A stretch of DNA of 64,000 nt from Clostridiales bacterium (lineage in GTDB: Bacteria; Bacillota; Clostridia; Christensenellales; Aristaeellaceae): contig JAHZHX010000001.1 in NCBI GenBank assembly GCA_019420065.1, forward strand, positions 1 through 64,000. The letters are read 5' to 3'. This document shows positions 1 to 9,204 of this stretch, piece after piece. Position 1 is the first letter of the stretch. Every line of letters starts with the position of its first letter. Made by a program: the position numbers and the translations under genes. Below the pieces are notes generated by a model, which saw only the letters and a program-made list of their open reading frames with translations, ran no database searches and was not told where the DNA came from.

Positions 1-1
1 G

Positions 2-661
2 TCTCAGCTCGTGCGACTGCCGGAAGATGTGCCCCAGCAGGAGCTGCATGCGCAGATTGACCGGCTGAACGCCGATCCTGCGGTGCATGGGATTCTGGTT
101 CAGCTGCCGTTGCCGCGCCATTTGGATGAAGGCGCGGCGCTGCTTCGCGTGGATGCGCGCAAGGATGTGGATGGGTTTCATATCCTCAATGGCGGCCGCT
201 TGCTGCAAGGAAGGCCCGCGGTGCTGCCCTGTACGCCGCAGGGGATCGTATGCATGCTTAAAACGGCCGGCGTTGCGCTGGATGGCGCGCATGCCGTGGT
301 CGTGGGGCGCTCAAACATTGTCGGCAAGCCGCTGGCACTGATGCTTTTGCAGGAGAACTGCACGGTCACGGTGTGCCATTCGCATACCCGGGATTTGGCG
401 CTGCATACGCGGCAGGCGGATATCCTGGTTGTTGCCGCAGGAAAGGCCGGGCTGATAAAAGCGGGGATGGTCAAGCCGGGCGCGGCGGTAATCGATGTGG
501 GCATCAACCGTATCGACGGCAAGCTTTATGGCGACGTGGATTATGAAGAAGTCAGCAGGGTGGCCGGATGGATCACACCCGTGCCCGGCGGCGTGGGGCC
601 CGTGACGGTGCGGATGCTGATGGAAAATACGCTGGAGGCAGCATGCAGGAGCTTACGCTGA
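2..661 (+). CDS. folD: Bifunctional methylenetetrahydrofolate dehydrogenase/cyclohydrolase FolD (5' end outside window)
   Basis: FolD interconverts methylene-, methenyl- and formyl-tetrahydrofolate in the cytosol, using NADP. Only the C-terminal 219 residues are in the window, because the reading frame is already open at base 2. Visible family marks are VDGFH near visible residue 56, the nucleotide-binding stretch GRSNIVGKP near residue 100, and the C-terminal signature PGGVGPVT. The 3' end overlaps the xseA start by 19 bases, so the two are translationally linked. The stop is intact and no damage is visible. Confidence 0.96.
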   Translation, partial: SQLVRLPEDVPQQELHAQIDRLNADPAVHGILVQLPLPRHLDEGAALLRVDARKDVDGFHILNGGRLLQGRPAVLPCTPQGIVCMLKTAGVALDGAHAVVVGRSNIVGKPLALMLLQENCTVTVCHSHTRDLALHTRQADILVVAAGKAGLIKAGMVKPGAAVIDVGINRIDGKLYGDVDYEEVSRVAGWITPVPGGVGPVTVRMLMENTLEAACRSLR

Positions 662-1872
662 CGGTATCGCAGCTCAATGATTATGTGCGCCGCAGCATGG
701 CGAGCGATCCGATTCTGCAGCATATTACCCTGCGCGGCGAGATCAGCAATTTCAAACCCTATACCTCGGGCCATTGGTATTTTACGCTCAAGGACGAGCA
801 AAGCCGGATTGACTGCGCCTTGTTCCGCCAGTATACCATGAATGTGCGTTTTAAGCCGCGCGACGGCATGCAGGTGCTGGTGACAGGAGCGGCCGGGCTG
901 TATGTGCAGGGCGGCAAGTATCAGTTTTATGCCGACGGCATGCGCGAGGAAGGTGTGGGCGCGCTGTATCAGCGCTATCTGGAACTTAAGGACAGGCTGA
1001 TGCGCGAGGGGCTGTTTGACGTATCGCGCAAGCGTCCGCTGCCGCTTTTGCCGCGCAAGGTAGGGATCGTCACATCGCTCTCCGGCGCGGTGCAGCATGA
1101 TATCCGCACGGTAGCTGGCCGCCGTTTCCCCGGCTTGCCGCTGGTGCTGCGCCCGGCGCAGGTACAGGGAGAGGGTGCGGCGGAGGATGTGGCACGGGGC
1201 ATTTTTGAGGTTGCCGCTGTTCCGGGCGTGGATGTGGTGATCGTTGGCCGCGGCGGCGGCTCCATGGAGGATCTGTGGGCTTTTAATGAAGAAGTGGTCG
1301 TGCGCGCGGTGGCTGTGTGTCCCGTGCCGGTCATTTCGGCTGTCGGACATGAAACGGATACTACGCTGTGCGATTTTGCCGCGGACATGCGCGCGCCGAC
1401 GCCTTCGGCTGCGGCAGAGCTGGCTGTGCCGGAGCGGGAAGCGCTGCTTGCAAGCATTGAGGAATGCAGGCAGGGCATGCGGCGGGCGGCGGGGAATACC
1501 ATGCTGACCGCCCGCGCGGCGCTGGGAGATATGCAGAACCGCTTGATTTCCTGCCATCCGCGTGCGCAGGTGCAAAGAATGCTTTCGCAGACAGAAAAAC
1601 AGCAAATGCTGCTGCGTACCGTCCTGGAAAAACGGGTGCAGCTGCTGCGGCAGCGCGTTCAGCTCCTTGGCGAAAAGCTGCATGCGGCGGGTCCCAAACA
1701 GGTGTTGGAACGCGGATATGCCCTTGCGGTGCGCGGTGAAACGGTGATAACCAGCGTTTTGCAGGCGCAGGGTGAAATGGAGCTTTTGTTCCGCGACGGA
1801 CGCGCGCTGGTACGTGTGATAAGCAGTAAGGAGGGAGATCCCTTTGGCAGCGAAGAAAGAGAAGAGCTTTGA
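643..1872 (+). CDS. xseA: Exodeoxyribonuclease VII large subunit
   Basis: This is the catalytic subunit of exonuclease VII, which degrades single-stranded DNA to oligonucleotides together with XseB. The 409-residue product has an N-terminal OB-fold (about residues 5-100, with [15 protein letters not shown]) and the family core with GRGGGS at about 202-207 followed by DLWAFN. The ATG at 643 is chosen because [12 protein letters not shown] matches the usual family N-terminus; the 25 codons upstream are folD read in another frame. It overlaps folD by 19 bases and xseB by 29 bases, as expected for an xseA-xseB-ispA operon. Confidence 0.96.
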   Translation: MQELTLTVSQLNDYVRRSMASDPILQHITLRGEISNFKPYTSGHWYFTLKDEQSRIDCALFRQYTMNVRFKPRDGMQVLVTGAAGLYVQGGKYQFYADGMREEGVGALYQRYLELKDRLMREGLFDVSRKRPLPLLPRKVGIVTSLSGAVQHDIRTVAGRRFPGLPLVLRPAQVQGEGAAEDVARGIFEVAAVPGVDVVIVGRGGGSMEDLWAFNEEVVVRAVAVCPVPVISAVGHETDTTLCDFAADMRAPTPSAAAELAVPEREALLASIEECRQGMRRAAGNTMLTARAALGDMQNRLISCHPRAQVQRMLSQTEKQQMLLRTVLEKRVQLLRQRVQLLGEKLHAAGPKQVLERGYALAVRGETVITSVLQAQGEMELLFRDGRALVRVISSKEGDPFGSEEREEL

Positions 1873-2050
1873 GGAGCGTTTGGCCGCTTTGGAAGCGCTT
1901 GTGCGCGACATGGAAGCGGGCAATATGCCGCTTTCCGAGACGGTCAAGGCTTATGAGCAGGGTGAAAAACTGGCCGAAAGCCTGAAAAAAGAGCTCACTG
2001 CGGCTGAAGAAAAGCTGACGGTGCTGTCGGCGGAAAAGGAACAGGCATGA
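1844..2050 (+). CDS. xseB: Exodeoxyribonuclease VII small subunit
   Basis: This is the 68-residue small subunit that binds the C-terminal region of XseA in several copies. The family signature [23 protein letters not shown] is clear, followed by a helical charged tail. The start is TTG at 1844 with the strong ribosome site AAGGAGGGAG just upstream; no ATG gives a full-length protein. It begins inside the end of xseA and its stop overlaps the ispA start (ATGA), so the three genes form one translationally coupled operon. Confidence 0.95.
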   Translation: MAAKKEKSFEERLAALEALVRDMEAGNMPLSETVKAYEQGEKLAESLKKELTAAEEKLTVLSAEKEQA

Positions 2051-2913
2051 ATTACAACGAGCGCTATGAATTTTTCCGCTGCGCTGTGGAAGAAACGCTG
2101 CGCAGCGCGGTACCGTGCGATGTACCTCAGCCGCTGGCGGACGCCATGCGGTACAGCCTGATGGCCGGGGGCAAGCGGTTGCGTCCTGTGCTGCTGCTGG
2201 CAGCCTATGCGGTGCTGCATGAGGACATTACGCCTGCGCTGCCCTTTGCGGCGGCAGTTGAAATGGTGCATACCTATTCGCTGATTCATGATGATCTCCC
2301 GGCGATGGATAATGACGATCTGCGCCGCGGGCGGCCTACCTGCCATAAGGTGTATGGCGAAGGAATGGCGGTGCTGGCTGGGGACGGGCTGCTTTCGCTG
2401 GCATTTGAGACCATGGCCGCAACGGGGCATCCCAAGGCTTTTGCGGCGATGCGCGAACTGGCGCTGCGCTGCGGCACGCGGGGGATGGTGGCCGGCCAAT
2501 GCGCCGATCTGAATGCGGAAACGCAGGGAGGAGACGGCGCGCTGCTTGAATATATCCACCGGCACAAGACGGCGGATATGTTCATCGCTCCTGTTGCAAT
2601 GGGACTGCTGCTGGCGGATGCTGATGAGAGAATGCTGGCAGACGGGCGCGAATACGGGGAAAAGCTGGGCATTGCCTTTCAGATTATTGATGATATTCTG
2701 GATGTGCAGGGCGACGAGAAGCTGCTGGGCAAGCATGTGGGGAAGGACGCCGCGGAGCATAAATGCACCTGGCCGGCGTTGTACGGGCTTGAGCAGGCAA
2801 AGGAAGACGCGCAGCGATACACGGAACAGGCGGTGGAAAGCCTGAAAAACTGGCAGGAACCGGCAAAATTTCTGAAAATACTTGCGCAGCGTGCGCTTGT
2901 TCGCGTACAATAA
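2047..2913 (+). CDS. ispA: Polyprenyl (farnesyl/geranyl) diphosphate synthase
   Basis: This enzyme condenses isopentenyl diphosphate with allylic diphosphates to make a short-chain prenyl diphosphate for undecaprenol and quinone synthesis. The 288 residues carry the first Asp-rich motif DDLPAMDNDD at about residue 81 and the second, IIDDILD, at about 213-219. Length and motifs match bacterial FPP synthases encoded next to xseB. The ATG overlaps the xseB stop. The exact chain length of the product (C15 or C20) cannot be read from the sequence alone. Confidence 0.94.
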   Translation: MNYNERYEFFRCAVEETLRSAVPCDVPQPLADAMRYSLMAGGKRLRPVLLLAAYAVLHEDITPALPFAAAVEMVHTYSLIHDDLPAMDNDDLRRGRPTCHKVYGEGMAVLAGDGLLSLAFETMAATGHPKAFAAMRELALRCGTRGMVAGQCADLNAETQGGDGALLEYIHRHKTADMFIAPVAMGLLLADADERMLADGREYGEKLGIAFQIIDDILDVQGDEKLLGKHVGKDAAEHKCTWPALYGLEQAKEDAQRYTEQAVESLKNWQEPAKFLKILAQRALVRVQ

Positions 2914-2943
2914 AGGGGCATGGATGAAGGAGGAGTTTTTACC

Positions 2944-3504
2944 ATGGACAATTTTCTGGAGGAAGTGGCGTCCCGGCGCAATCGGGGCGCAGAAAGCGTA
3001 ATGTTTGCCCTGGCCAATGTGATGATGGTGGTCTTTGGCATTATGGCCATGTGGTATTTGATGGCGCTGCAATTTGCAATCGGCGAGGGCGCGGGGCTGG
3101 TCGAGATCCTTATCAGCGTTGTATTTCCGCTGGCGCTGTTTGCCGGTTCCGCGGTGCTGCTGTATTTCCGCCGCGACCGCATCCGCACCGAATACGAGTA
3201 CACCTTTACCAACGGGCAGATGGACTTTGCCCAGGTGTTCAACAATAAAAAGCGCAAGAGCCTGGGCACGATGAACATTAAGAATGTTGAGGCGCTCGGG
3301 CTGGTCAATTCGGGCAGCTTTAACCGCTACATCAGCATGCCCGGCGTGAAGAAGAGCAACTGGTTCATCAACCGCGACGCGCAGCTGTTTTATTTCTATT
3401 TCAGCAAGGATTCCGTCAAGCGGATTATCATTATCGAGGTCAGCGACGATATGCTGACGCTGATTAAGCGCTACGCGGCGCCGGGGACGTTCCAGGTAAA
3501 CTGA
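2944..3504 (+). CDS. Membrane protein of the DUF6106 type
   Basis: A 186-residue protein with two predicted membrane segments (about residues 22-42 and 53-75) and a soluble C-terminal half rich in aromatic and basic residues. It resembles the uncharacterised family that I associate with DUF6106 in clostridia; that naming comes from memory. The ATG at 2944 follows a strong GAAGGAGG site, whereas the in-frame ATG at 2923 lies upstream of that site and is rejected. It sits between ispA and a cysteine desulfurase with short gaps, so it is probably co-transcribed. The function is unknown. Confidence 0.8.
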   Translation: MDNFLEEVASRRNRGAESVMFALANVMMVVFGIMAMWYLMALQFAIGEGAGLVEILISVVFPLALFAGSAVLLYFRRDRIRTEYEYTFTNGQMDFAQVFNNKKRKSLGTMNIKNVEALGLVNSGSFNRYISMPGVKKSNWFINRDAQLFYFYFSKDSVKRIIIIEVSDDMLTLIKRYAAPGTFQVN

Positions 3505-3505
3505 C

Positions 3506-4648
3506 ATGCAATGCTACCTTGATAACAGCGCGACCACGCAGCCGACGCAGCGCGTGGTACACGCGATGAGCGACTGCATGCTGGAGGGTTTTTATAACCC
3601 TTCTGCCCTGTACGCTCCGGCCGTGCAGTCGGAAAAGCGGATGGCAGCCTGCCGCGAAGCGATTGCCGCGGAGCTGCATGCCGATCCGGCACGGGTGGTT
3701 TTCACCTCAGGCGGCACTGAGGCGGATAATCTGGCGATTCTGGGCGCGCTTTCCGGCGCGCGCGGCGGCAGAATTCTATTTACGGCCGGCGAGCATCCGG
3801 CGGTGCGCGTGCCGTGCGAAAGCCTGCGCGGCCGCTTTGACGTACAGGAGATTCCCTACGATGCGCAGGGCACGGTGCAACTGGATGCGCTGGAGGAGCT
3901 GCTTACGCCCGATACGCTGCTGATTTGCGTAATGCAGGTCAATAACGAGACGGGCGCGGTCATGCCTCTTGCGGAAATCGCGACGCTGCGCGACCGCAAA
4001 TGTCCGCAGGCGCTTTTGCATGTGGACGGCGTTCAGGGATTTATGCGCCAAAAGCTGGATATGCGCGCCCTGGGGATTGACAGCTATGCGCTCTCTGGAC
4101 ATAAGATCCATGCGCCCAAGGGCATTGGCGCGCTGGTAACGGGGCCGCGAGTACGGCTCCAGCCGCGCATGCTGGGCGGAGGACAGGAGAAAAACCTGCG
4201 CTCCGGCACGGAAAATACACCGGGGATCGCCGGACTGCTGGAAGCAATCGTTTCCTATCCCAAAGAGAATGATATGCGGCGGGTGAAAATGCATTTGTGC
4301 GGCCGCCTGAGAGAGATTGGCGGCAGCCAGTTTTTTATCAACGGCCCCGCGCCGGAAAGCGAAAAATCCGCGCCGCATATCCTGAATTGTTCTCTTATGC
4401 CCGTGCGTTCGGAAACGATGATATATGCTTTGGAAGCGGATCGGGTGTATGTGGCGGGCGGTTCGGCGTGCGCCTCGCACAAACAGAAAATATCGCCGGT
4501 ACTGGCGTCCATGCATACGCCGCGCAAGCAGGCGGAATCGGCGCTGCGCTTTTCGCTTTGCCCGTATACGACGATTGAGGAAGCCGATTATGCCGCGGAC
4601 TGCATCAAACGTCATTACGACGTCCTTAAACGCTACGAAAGAAGGTAA
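3506..4648 (+). CDS. Cysteine desulfurase (ThiI-associated type)
   Basis: This PLP enzyme removes sulfur from cysteine and holds it as a persulfide for transfer. The 380 residues show the N-terminal YLDNSATT, the PLP lysine K200 in SGHKIHAPKG and the catalytic cysteine C322 in GGSACASHK. Three bases after its stop lies thiI, so the likely job is to supply sulfur for 4-thiouridine in tRNA (and possibly thiazole). A second, separate desulfurase with an IscU-type scaffold lies at 27910-29103, which supports a division of labour. The start is one base after the stop of the preceding gene. Confidence 0.93.
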   Translation: MQCYLDNSATTQPTQRVVHAMSDCMLEGFYNPSALYAPAVQSEKRMAACREAIAAELHADPARVVFTSGGTEADNLAILGALSGARGGRILFTAGEHPAVRVPCESLRGRFDVQEIPYDAQGTVQLDALEELLTPDTLLICVMQVNNETGAVMPLAEIATLRDRKCPQALLHVDGVQGFMRQKLDMRALGIDSYALSGHKIHAPKGIGALVTGPRVRLQPRMLGGGQEKNLRSGTENTPGIAGLLEAIVSYPKENDMRRVKMHLCGRLREIGGSQFFINGPAPESEKSAPHILNCSLMPVRSETMIYALEADRVYVAGGSACASHKQKISPVLASMHTPRKQAESALRFSLCPYTTIEEADYAADCIKRHYDVLKRYERR

Positions 4649-4651
4649 ATT

Positions 4652-5797
4652 ATGCGTCAGCTGATTCTGGTACGCTATGGCGAAATTTATTTGAAGGGGC
4701 TGAACCGTCCTTATTTCATGCGCGCGCTGGTATCGCGTGTCAAGCAGGCGGCGCGGCCGTTTGGGGGAAAGGTATGGCTGCATGACGCGCGCATTTTCGT
4801 CAGCGACATGACGGATATGGAAGGCTGCATGACAGCGGTCAGCAAGGTTTTTGGCGTGCATTCGCTGTGCCCGGCGATCGAAATGGAAAAGGGCGATTTT
4901 GCCGCGGTTTGCGCCCAGGCGGCGGAAATGATGAAGGGCTTGACCGGCACGTTCAAGGTGGACGCGCGCCGCTCGGACAAACGTTATCCCATGACTTCGC
5001 CGGAAATCAATATGCAGATGGGCGGCTATGTGCTGGAGCACTGCTCTGATCTGCGGGTGGATATTCACGCGCCCGAGCATGTGCTTAACGTGGAAATCCG
5101 CGATATGGCTTACCTCTATGTAAAAGTGATGGAGGCTGTGGGCGGCATGCCGTCGGGAACGGGCGGCAAGGCCACGCTGCTGCTCTCCGGCGGGATCGAC
5201 AGCCCGGTGGCCGGCTACTGCATCGCCAAACGCGGCGTGGAGATCAGCGCGGTGCATTTCCACTCCTATCCCTATACCAGCGAGCGGGCCAAGGAAAAGG
5301 TGATCAGCCTCGCTAAACAGCTTTCCGCCTACTGCTGCGGGGTTAAGCTCTATATTGTTCCTTTTACCGAACCGCAGCTGACGATCCACGAAAAGTGCCC
5401 GGAGGAATACGGAACGCTGATTATGCGCCGCTTCATGATGCGCATTGCTGCGCGGATTGCCCGGCAGGAGGGCGCCAGAGCGCTGATAACGGGCGAGAGC
5501 ATTGGTCAGGTGGCCAGCCAGACGATTGAGGCGCTGTGCTGCACTGACGCGGTAGCGGGCATGCCCGTTTTCCGTCCGTTGATCGGCAATGACAAGATTG
5601 AGATTATCCGCATTGCCGAAAAAATCGGCACTTATGAAACTTCGTGCTTACCTTATGAGGATTGCTGCACGGTGTTTACGCCGCGGCATCCGGCGACACA
5701 TCCCAAAATGGAACAGGTGGAGCGTGCGGAGGCGGCGCTGGACGTCGAGGCGCTGGTCGATGCGGCGGTTGCCGGCACGGAAATGATTACGGTTTAA
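4652..5797 (+). CDS. thiI: tRNA 4-thiouridine sulfurtransferase ThiI
   Basis: ThiI adenylates U8 of tRNA and inserts sulfur delivered by a cysteine desulfurase. The 381-residue protein has an N-terminal ferredoxin-like/THUMP region (to about residue 165), the PP-loop SGGIDS at 179-184 and the CCTVF motif with C338-C339. The C-terminal rhodanese domain of the enterobacterial enzyme is absent, which is usual in Firmicutes. It lies immediately downstream of the desulfurase at 3506, its probable partner. Confidence 0.95.
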   Translation: MRQLILVRYGEIYLKGLNRPYFMRALVSRVKQAARPFGGKVWLHDARIFVSDMTDMEGCMTAVSKVFGVHSLCPAIEMEKGDFAAVCAQAAEMMKGLTGTFKVDARRSDKRYPMTSPEINMQMGGYVLEHCSDLRVDIHAPEHVLNVEIRDMAYLYVKVMEAVGGMPSGTGGKATLLLSGGIDSPVAGYCIAKRGVEISAVHFHSYPYTSERAKEKVISLAKQLSAYCCGVKLYIVPFTEPQLTIHEKCPEEYGTLIMRRFMMRIAARIARQEGARALITGESIGQVASQTIEALCCTDAVAGMPVFRPLIGNDKIEIIRIAEKIGTYETSCLPYEDCCTVFTPRHPATHPKMEQVERAEAALDVEALVDAAVAGTEMITV

Positions 5798-5813
5798 TAT
5801 TGGAGGTTTTGGT

Positions 5814-7022
5814 ATGATTCCGCGTTCCGACAGAATGGAAAAGGTGCATTCGGACATTCGCGGCCCTTTGTATGAGGAAGCGCTGCGCATGCAGGCGCAG
5901 GGCGAAAACGTTTTGAAATTGAACACAGGCAATCCGGGCCGCTTTGGCTTTGAACTGCCGGACAGTGTGCGCTATGCGCTGGCGCGCCATATTGACGAAG
6001 CCGTGCCCTACTGCGACATGCGCGGCATGCTTTCTGCCCGTCAGGTGATCTGCACCTATCATATCGGGCGCGGGATTACCGGCATCAATCCGGATGATAT
6101 TTTTGTCTGCAACGGCGTCAGCGAGGCAGCGTCCATGGCGATGACGGCGCTGGTATGCACGGGAGACGAGATCCTCATGCCTTCGCCCTGCTACTCCCTT
6201 TGGAGCAACAATGCCTATATCTGTGCCGGCAAGCCGGTCTTTTACCGCTGCGATCCGGCAAACCATTGGAATCCCGATCCGGAGGATATTGTCGATAAGG
6301 TGACGGAGCGCACCAAGGCGATCGTGGTCATTAACCCCAACAATCCCACCGGCGCGGTTTATAACCGGGAAACGCTGCTGGCCATTGCCGATATTGCCCG
6401 CCGTCATCATCTGGTTTTGCTGGCCGATGAAATCTATGACCGGCTGGTCATGGATGGCGTAGATCATGCGTCGCTGGCCGCTCTTGCGCCGGATGTGCCC
6501 TGTATTACGTTCAACGGGCTTTCCAAATCGCATATCATCTGCGGGTTCCGCTGCGGCTGGATGGTTTTTTCCGGCCCGCGCGAAGAACTTGCCGAGGTCA
6601 AAAATGCCGTTACGCAGCTGGCGGCCATGCGCCTGTGCGGCAATGCGCTGACGCAATTGGTGATTCCGGCAGCGTTGGTGGATGCGGAGAGCACGCGCGC
6701 CATGCTGGTGCCGGGCGGCAGGCTCTATGAACAGCGCCGCGCCACGACGGAAGCGCTGGCAAAGATCGAGGGCGTAAGCTTTGAGAGCAATCGCGCGGCC
6801 TTCTATCTTTTCCCGCGCATTGACGGGGAGATGTACAATTTCAAGGACGGGCAGGATTTTGCCATGCAGTTCCTGCATGAAAAGCATGTGCTGGTGATTC
6901 CCGGCTCCGGTTTTGACTGGAACGAGGATATCCGTGTGCGTATCGTTATGCTGCCGGAAGCGCAGGAGCTGACGCGCGCGATGGAAGCGATGGGCGATTT
7001 CCTTCGCCATCATAAGCGCTGA
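5814..7022 (+). CDS. Class I/II PLP-dependent aminotransferase (alanine aminotransferase-like)
   Basis: A 402-residue fold-type I aminotransferase. It shows NPNNPTGAVY and the PLP-binding lysine K238 in NGLSKSHIICGFRCGW; the surrounding residues resemble the AlaA/YfbQ group that makes alanine from pyruvate and glutamate. This substrate assignment is an inference from similarity. A TTGGAGG site precedes the ATG. It follows thiI by 16 bases and ends the first operon of the window. Confidence 0.88.
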   Translation: MIPRSDRMEKVHSDIRGPLYEEALRMQAQGENVLKLNTGNPGRFGFELPDSVRYALARHIDEAVPYCDMRGMLSARQVICTYHIGRGITGINPDDIFVCNGVSEAASMAMTALVCTGDEILMPSPCYSLWSNNAYICAGKPVFYRCDPANHWNPDPEDIVDKVTERTKAIVVINPNNPTGAVYNRETLLAIADIARRHHLVLLADEIYDRLVMDGVDHASLAALAPDVPCITFNGLSKSHIICGFRCGWMVFSGPREELAEVKNAVTQLAAMRLCGNALTQLVIPAALVDAESTRAMLVPGGRLYEQRRATTEALAKIEGVSFESNRAAFYLFPRIDGEMYNFKDGQDFAMQFLHEKHVLVIPGSGFDWNEDIRVRIVMLPEAQELTRAMEAMGDFLRHHKR

Positions 7023-7031
7023 TGGTGGTCA

Positions 7032-7047
7032 TGCGAAAGGTTTCGCA
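7032..7047 (+). terminator. Possible weak terminator hairpin after the aminotransferase
   Basis: A perfect inverted repeat (TGCGAA, 4-base loop, TTCGCA) lies 10 bases after the aminotransferase stop. Only a broken T-run follows, so termination may be inefficient. Confidence 0.3.
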
Positions 7048-7107
7048 GAGCTTTATGCGTCTTATCGGGTAGAATTACGGTTATTGTCTAAAAAATGCGC
7101 GTTTGTA

Positions 7108-7136
7108 TTGACAGAACGTAGCGAATATGGTATGAT
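7108..7136 (+). promoter_or_regulatory. Strong sigma-A promoter for rplU-prp-rpmA
   Basis: TTGACA at 7108-7113, a 17-base spacer, and TATGAT at 7131-7136. Transcription should start near 7143, giving an untranslated leader of about 100 bases. Confidence 0.85.
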
Positions 7137-7142
7137 GCTATG

Positions 7143-7243
7143 GTAGCCGCTCGGGAGAGGCTTTTAAATGCGTGCTTGCGCTGCCTCGTGGCTGAAAGAT
7201 GCTTGTGTGTCCCGGCGAGTTTTGATGAGGAGGTGCTGCCAGA
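7143..7243 (+). ncRNA. Ribosomal protein L21 leader (probable autoregulatory 5' UTR)
   Basis: About 100 bases of GC-rich, stem-forming RNA separate the promoter from rplU. Firmicute rplU genes are known to carry a structured L21 leader thought to mediate feedback control by the ribosomal protein. Position, length and base composition fit; I did not fold it against the published model. The ribosome site GAGGAGG lies at the end of the leader. Confidence 0.6.
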
Positions 7244-7549
7244 ATGTACGCGATTATTGCGACCGGCGGCAAACAGTACCGTGTCTCTCAGGGAGACGTA
7301 ATCTACATTGAAAAGCTCAACAACGAAGTGGGCGATGAAGTTTCTTTCCCCGTGCTGATGCTCGGCGGCGAGACGGTAGAAGTGGGCAATCCTGTTGTGG
7401 CCGGCGCTGCTGTTACCGGTAAGGTGCTGCAGCAGGGCAAGGGTCAGAAAATTGTGATCCTGAAGTATAAGAGCAAGAAAAACTACCGCCGCAAGGCTGG
7501 TCATCGTCAACCTTTCACGAAGGTTGAGATCACCGCGATCAACGCTTAA
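7244..7549 (+). CDS. rplU: 50S ribosomal protein L21
   Basis: A 101-residue L21, with the N-terminus [14 protein letters not shown] and the C-terminal [15 protein letters not shown] that contacts 23S rRNA. Full length. Its stop TAA overlaps the next start (TAATG), so prp is translated by coupling. It is the first gene of the usual Firmicute rplU-prp-rpmA operon. Confidence 0.98.
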   Translation: MYAIIATGGKQYRVSQGDVIYIEKLNNEVGDEVSFPVLMLGGETVEVGNPVVAGAAVTGKVLQQGKGQKIVILKYKSKKNYRRKAGHRQPFTKVEITAINA

Positions 7550-7884
7550 TGATCACCGTTACCCTGCTTCGGGATGGACAAGGGCGTTTGCGTGGCTTTG
7601 ATTGTTCAGGCCATGCCGGATACGCCAGAGCCGGAAAGGATATTGTATGCGCCGCCGTTTCGGTACTGACGACGACCTGCGTTAACGCGCTGGAAAGCGT
7701 GGCGGGCGTTGAACCGACGGTGACGGTTAGAGATGGAGCAATGCGCGCCGTTTTGACGGCGGTGCAGGCGGATATCCGAGACGCACAGATCATTCTCAGA
7801 ACCTTCGAGCAGGGAATCAGCGACATTGCCGCATCGTATTCAAAGCATATCAGAACGGAGGAACAACATTATGTTGAAACTTAA
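7549..7884 (+). CDS. prp: Ribosomal-processing cysteine protease Prp
   Basis: Prp (YsxB family) removes the N-terminal leader of ribosomal protein L27 in Firmicutes. The 111-residue protein carries the catalytic pair H22 (in SGHAGYA) and C34 (in DIVCAAVS). It lies between rplU and rpmA, overlapping both, and the downstream L27 carries the matching leader [10 protein letters not shown], so enzyme and substrate are encoded side by side. Confidence 0.95.
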   Translation: MITVTLLRDGQGRLRGFDCSGHAGYARAGKDIVCAAVSVLTTTCVNALESVAGVEPTVTVRDGAMRAVLTAVQADIRDAQIILRTFEQGISDIAASYSKHIRTEEQHYVET

Positions 7885-8155
7885 TCTTCAGCTGTTTGCT
7901 CATAAAAAAGGTATGGGCTCCACCCGTAACGGCCGCGACAGCGAAAGCAAGCGTTTGGGCGCGAAGCGCGCGGACGGTCAGTTCGTGCTGGCTGGCAACA
8001 TTCTGGTTCGTCAGCGCGGCACCCACATCCATCCCGGCCTGAATGTTGGCATCGGTAAGGATGATACCCTGTTCGCCAAAGAGAACGGCGTCGTTCGTTT
8101 TGAACGCCTGGGCCGCGATAAGAAAAAGGTTTGCGTTTATCCGGTAGAGCAGTAA
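7871..8155 (+). CDS. rpmA: 50S ribosomal protein L27 with cleavable N-terminal leader
   Basis: A 94-residue L27. The ATG at 7871 follows CGGAGGAACAACATT. The first residues [10 protein letters not shown] before HKKGMGST form the leader that Prp removes; mature L27 then begins with the tail that reaches the peptidyl transferase centre. The start lies inside prp (14-base overlap). A longer reading from 7826 would add residues that belong to prp in another frame and is rejected. Confidence 0.98.
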   Translation: MLKLNLQLFAHKKGMGSTRNGRDSESKRLGAKRADGQFVLAGNILVRQRGTHIHPGLNVGIGKDDTLFAKENGVVRFERLGRDKKKVCVYPVEQ

Positions 8156-8172
8156 TTGCTTTGCGGATCGAA

Positions 8173-8200
8173 GGCCGCCGCAGGAATGCGGCGGCCTTTT
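8173..8200 (+). terminator. Rho-independent terminator after rpmA
   Basis: A 10-base-pair stem (GGCCGCCGCA with TGCGGCGGCC) around the tetraloop GGAA, followed by TTTT. It lies 17 bases after the rpmA stop and ends the rplU operon. Confidence 0.85.
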
Positions 8201-8230
8201 GTCATGCATTTTCAGAAACTGGAGGAAGGA

Positions 8231-9160
8231 ATGCGGTTAATTGCTCCGGACTATTACCCTGAGTTTACTTGCATTGCTGAGCGATGCAAGCATACCTGCT
8301 GCGCAAATTGGGAAATTGATATTGACGCGCAGACGCTTGCGCTGTATCGCAGCATAAAAGGAACGTTCGGCAAACGCCTGCGGGCGGGAATCATTGAAGA
8401 TGAGGATGGCGCGCGCTTTAAACTGGATTCTCAGGAACGGTGCCCGTTTTTGAACGCTCAGGGATTGTGCGATATTATAAGTCATTTGGGTGCGCAGGCG
8501 CTGTGTCAGGTCTGTGACGATCATCCTCGCTTTCGCGCTTTTTTTACGGACCGGATTGAGATCGGTTTGGGATTATGCTGCGAAGCTGCTGCCTCCTTGA
8601 TCCTCAGGCGACAGCAGCCTGTTCGTTTGGTTGTGCTGGAGGGCGATAAGGAGACGCAGACGGAGACTGAAGCCCGGTTTTTCGCTTTTCGGGATGGCCT
8701 GATGCATATTGTTCAGGATCGCAGCAGGCCGCTGACGCAGCGGATCCAGACATTGAAAGCGCAATGCGGATTTTCCGCGCTGTCATGGACGCCGCGGCAG
8801 ATTGCGGAAATGTTGGACCCGCTGGAGCGCTTGGATCCGCTATGGGAAAAGGAATTGCTTACATTGAGCGGAGAGGCGCGTCTATGTGATGCGGAAGCCT
8901 TTCATTCTCCGATATGGGACACGGCGCTTGAACAGCTGCTTGCGTATCTGCTTTACCGGCATTTGAGCAATGGTGTTAAGGAGGAAAATCTGCTTCAGCG
9001 CGTAGCATTTGCTTTGTTTAGTATGCAGACAGTTTATGATTTATGCGTATTTCGTCCTGCGCCGCGGATGGAGGATATGATAGAGCTTGCTCGAATGTAT
9101 TCCTCAGAGATTGAGTATTCGGATGAAAATATGATGGCCATCTTGAATATGATGCCATAA
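8231..9160 (+). CDS. FliB-like cysteine-rich protein (lysine-N-methylase family)
   Basis: A 309-residue protein with the cysteine pattern of the flagellin lysine-N-methylase FliB family: an N-terminal C-x5-C-x3-CC (CIAERCKHTCC), then CPFLN, LCDI, the C-x2-C before DDHPRF, and LGLCC near residue 118. These cysteines probably bind a metal or Fe-S cluster. No flagellar gene is present in the window and FliB-type proteins are widespread in non-motile clostridia, so the substrate is unknown. The ATG at 8231 follows GGAGGAAGGA; an upstream ATG at 8204 lacks such a site. Length is somewhat below that of Salmonella FliB. Confidence 0.8.
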   Translation: MRLIAPDYYPEFTCIAERCKHTCCANWEIDIDAQTLALYRSIKGTFGKRLRAGIIEDEDGARFKLDSQERCPFLNAQGLCDIISHLGAQALCQVCDDHPRFRAFFTDRIEIGLGLCCEAAASLILRRQQPVRLVVLEGDKETQTETEARFFAFRDGLMHIVQDRSRPLTQRIQTLKAQCGFSALSWTPRQIAEMLDPLERLDPLWEKELLTLSGEARLCDAEAFHSPIWDTALEQLLAYLLYRHLSNGVKEENLLQRVAFALFSMQTVYDLCVFRPAPRMEDMIELARMYSSEIEYSDENMMAILNMMP

Positions 9161-9166
9161 ACCCCC

Positions 9167-9204
9167 AAGCCATGCCCTGTACAGATGCGGAGCGTGGCTT
9201 TTTT
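9167..9204 (+). terminator. Rho-independent terminator after the FliB-like gene
   Basis: Arms AAGCCATGC (9167-9175) and GCGTGGCTT (9192-9200) pair with one G-U and are followed by TTTT. The hairpin begins seven bases after the stop codon. Confidence 0.65.

Noticed and set aside
1951..5389. Long minus-strand frames opposite ispA, the desulfurase and thiI
   Set aside because: They cross gene boundaries of a well-supported plus-strand operon and have shadow-like composition.
8231..9160. Idea that the FliB-like gene shows the organism is flagellated
   Set aside because: No flagellar gene is present in the window and the family is common in non-motile clostridia.
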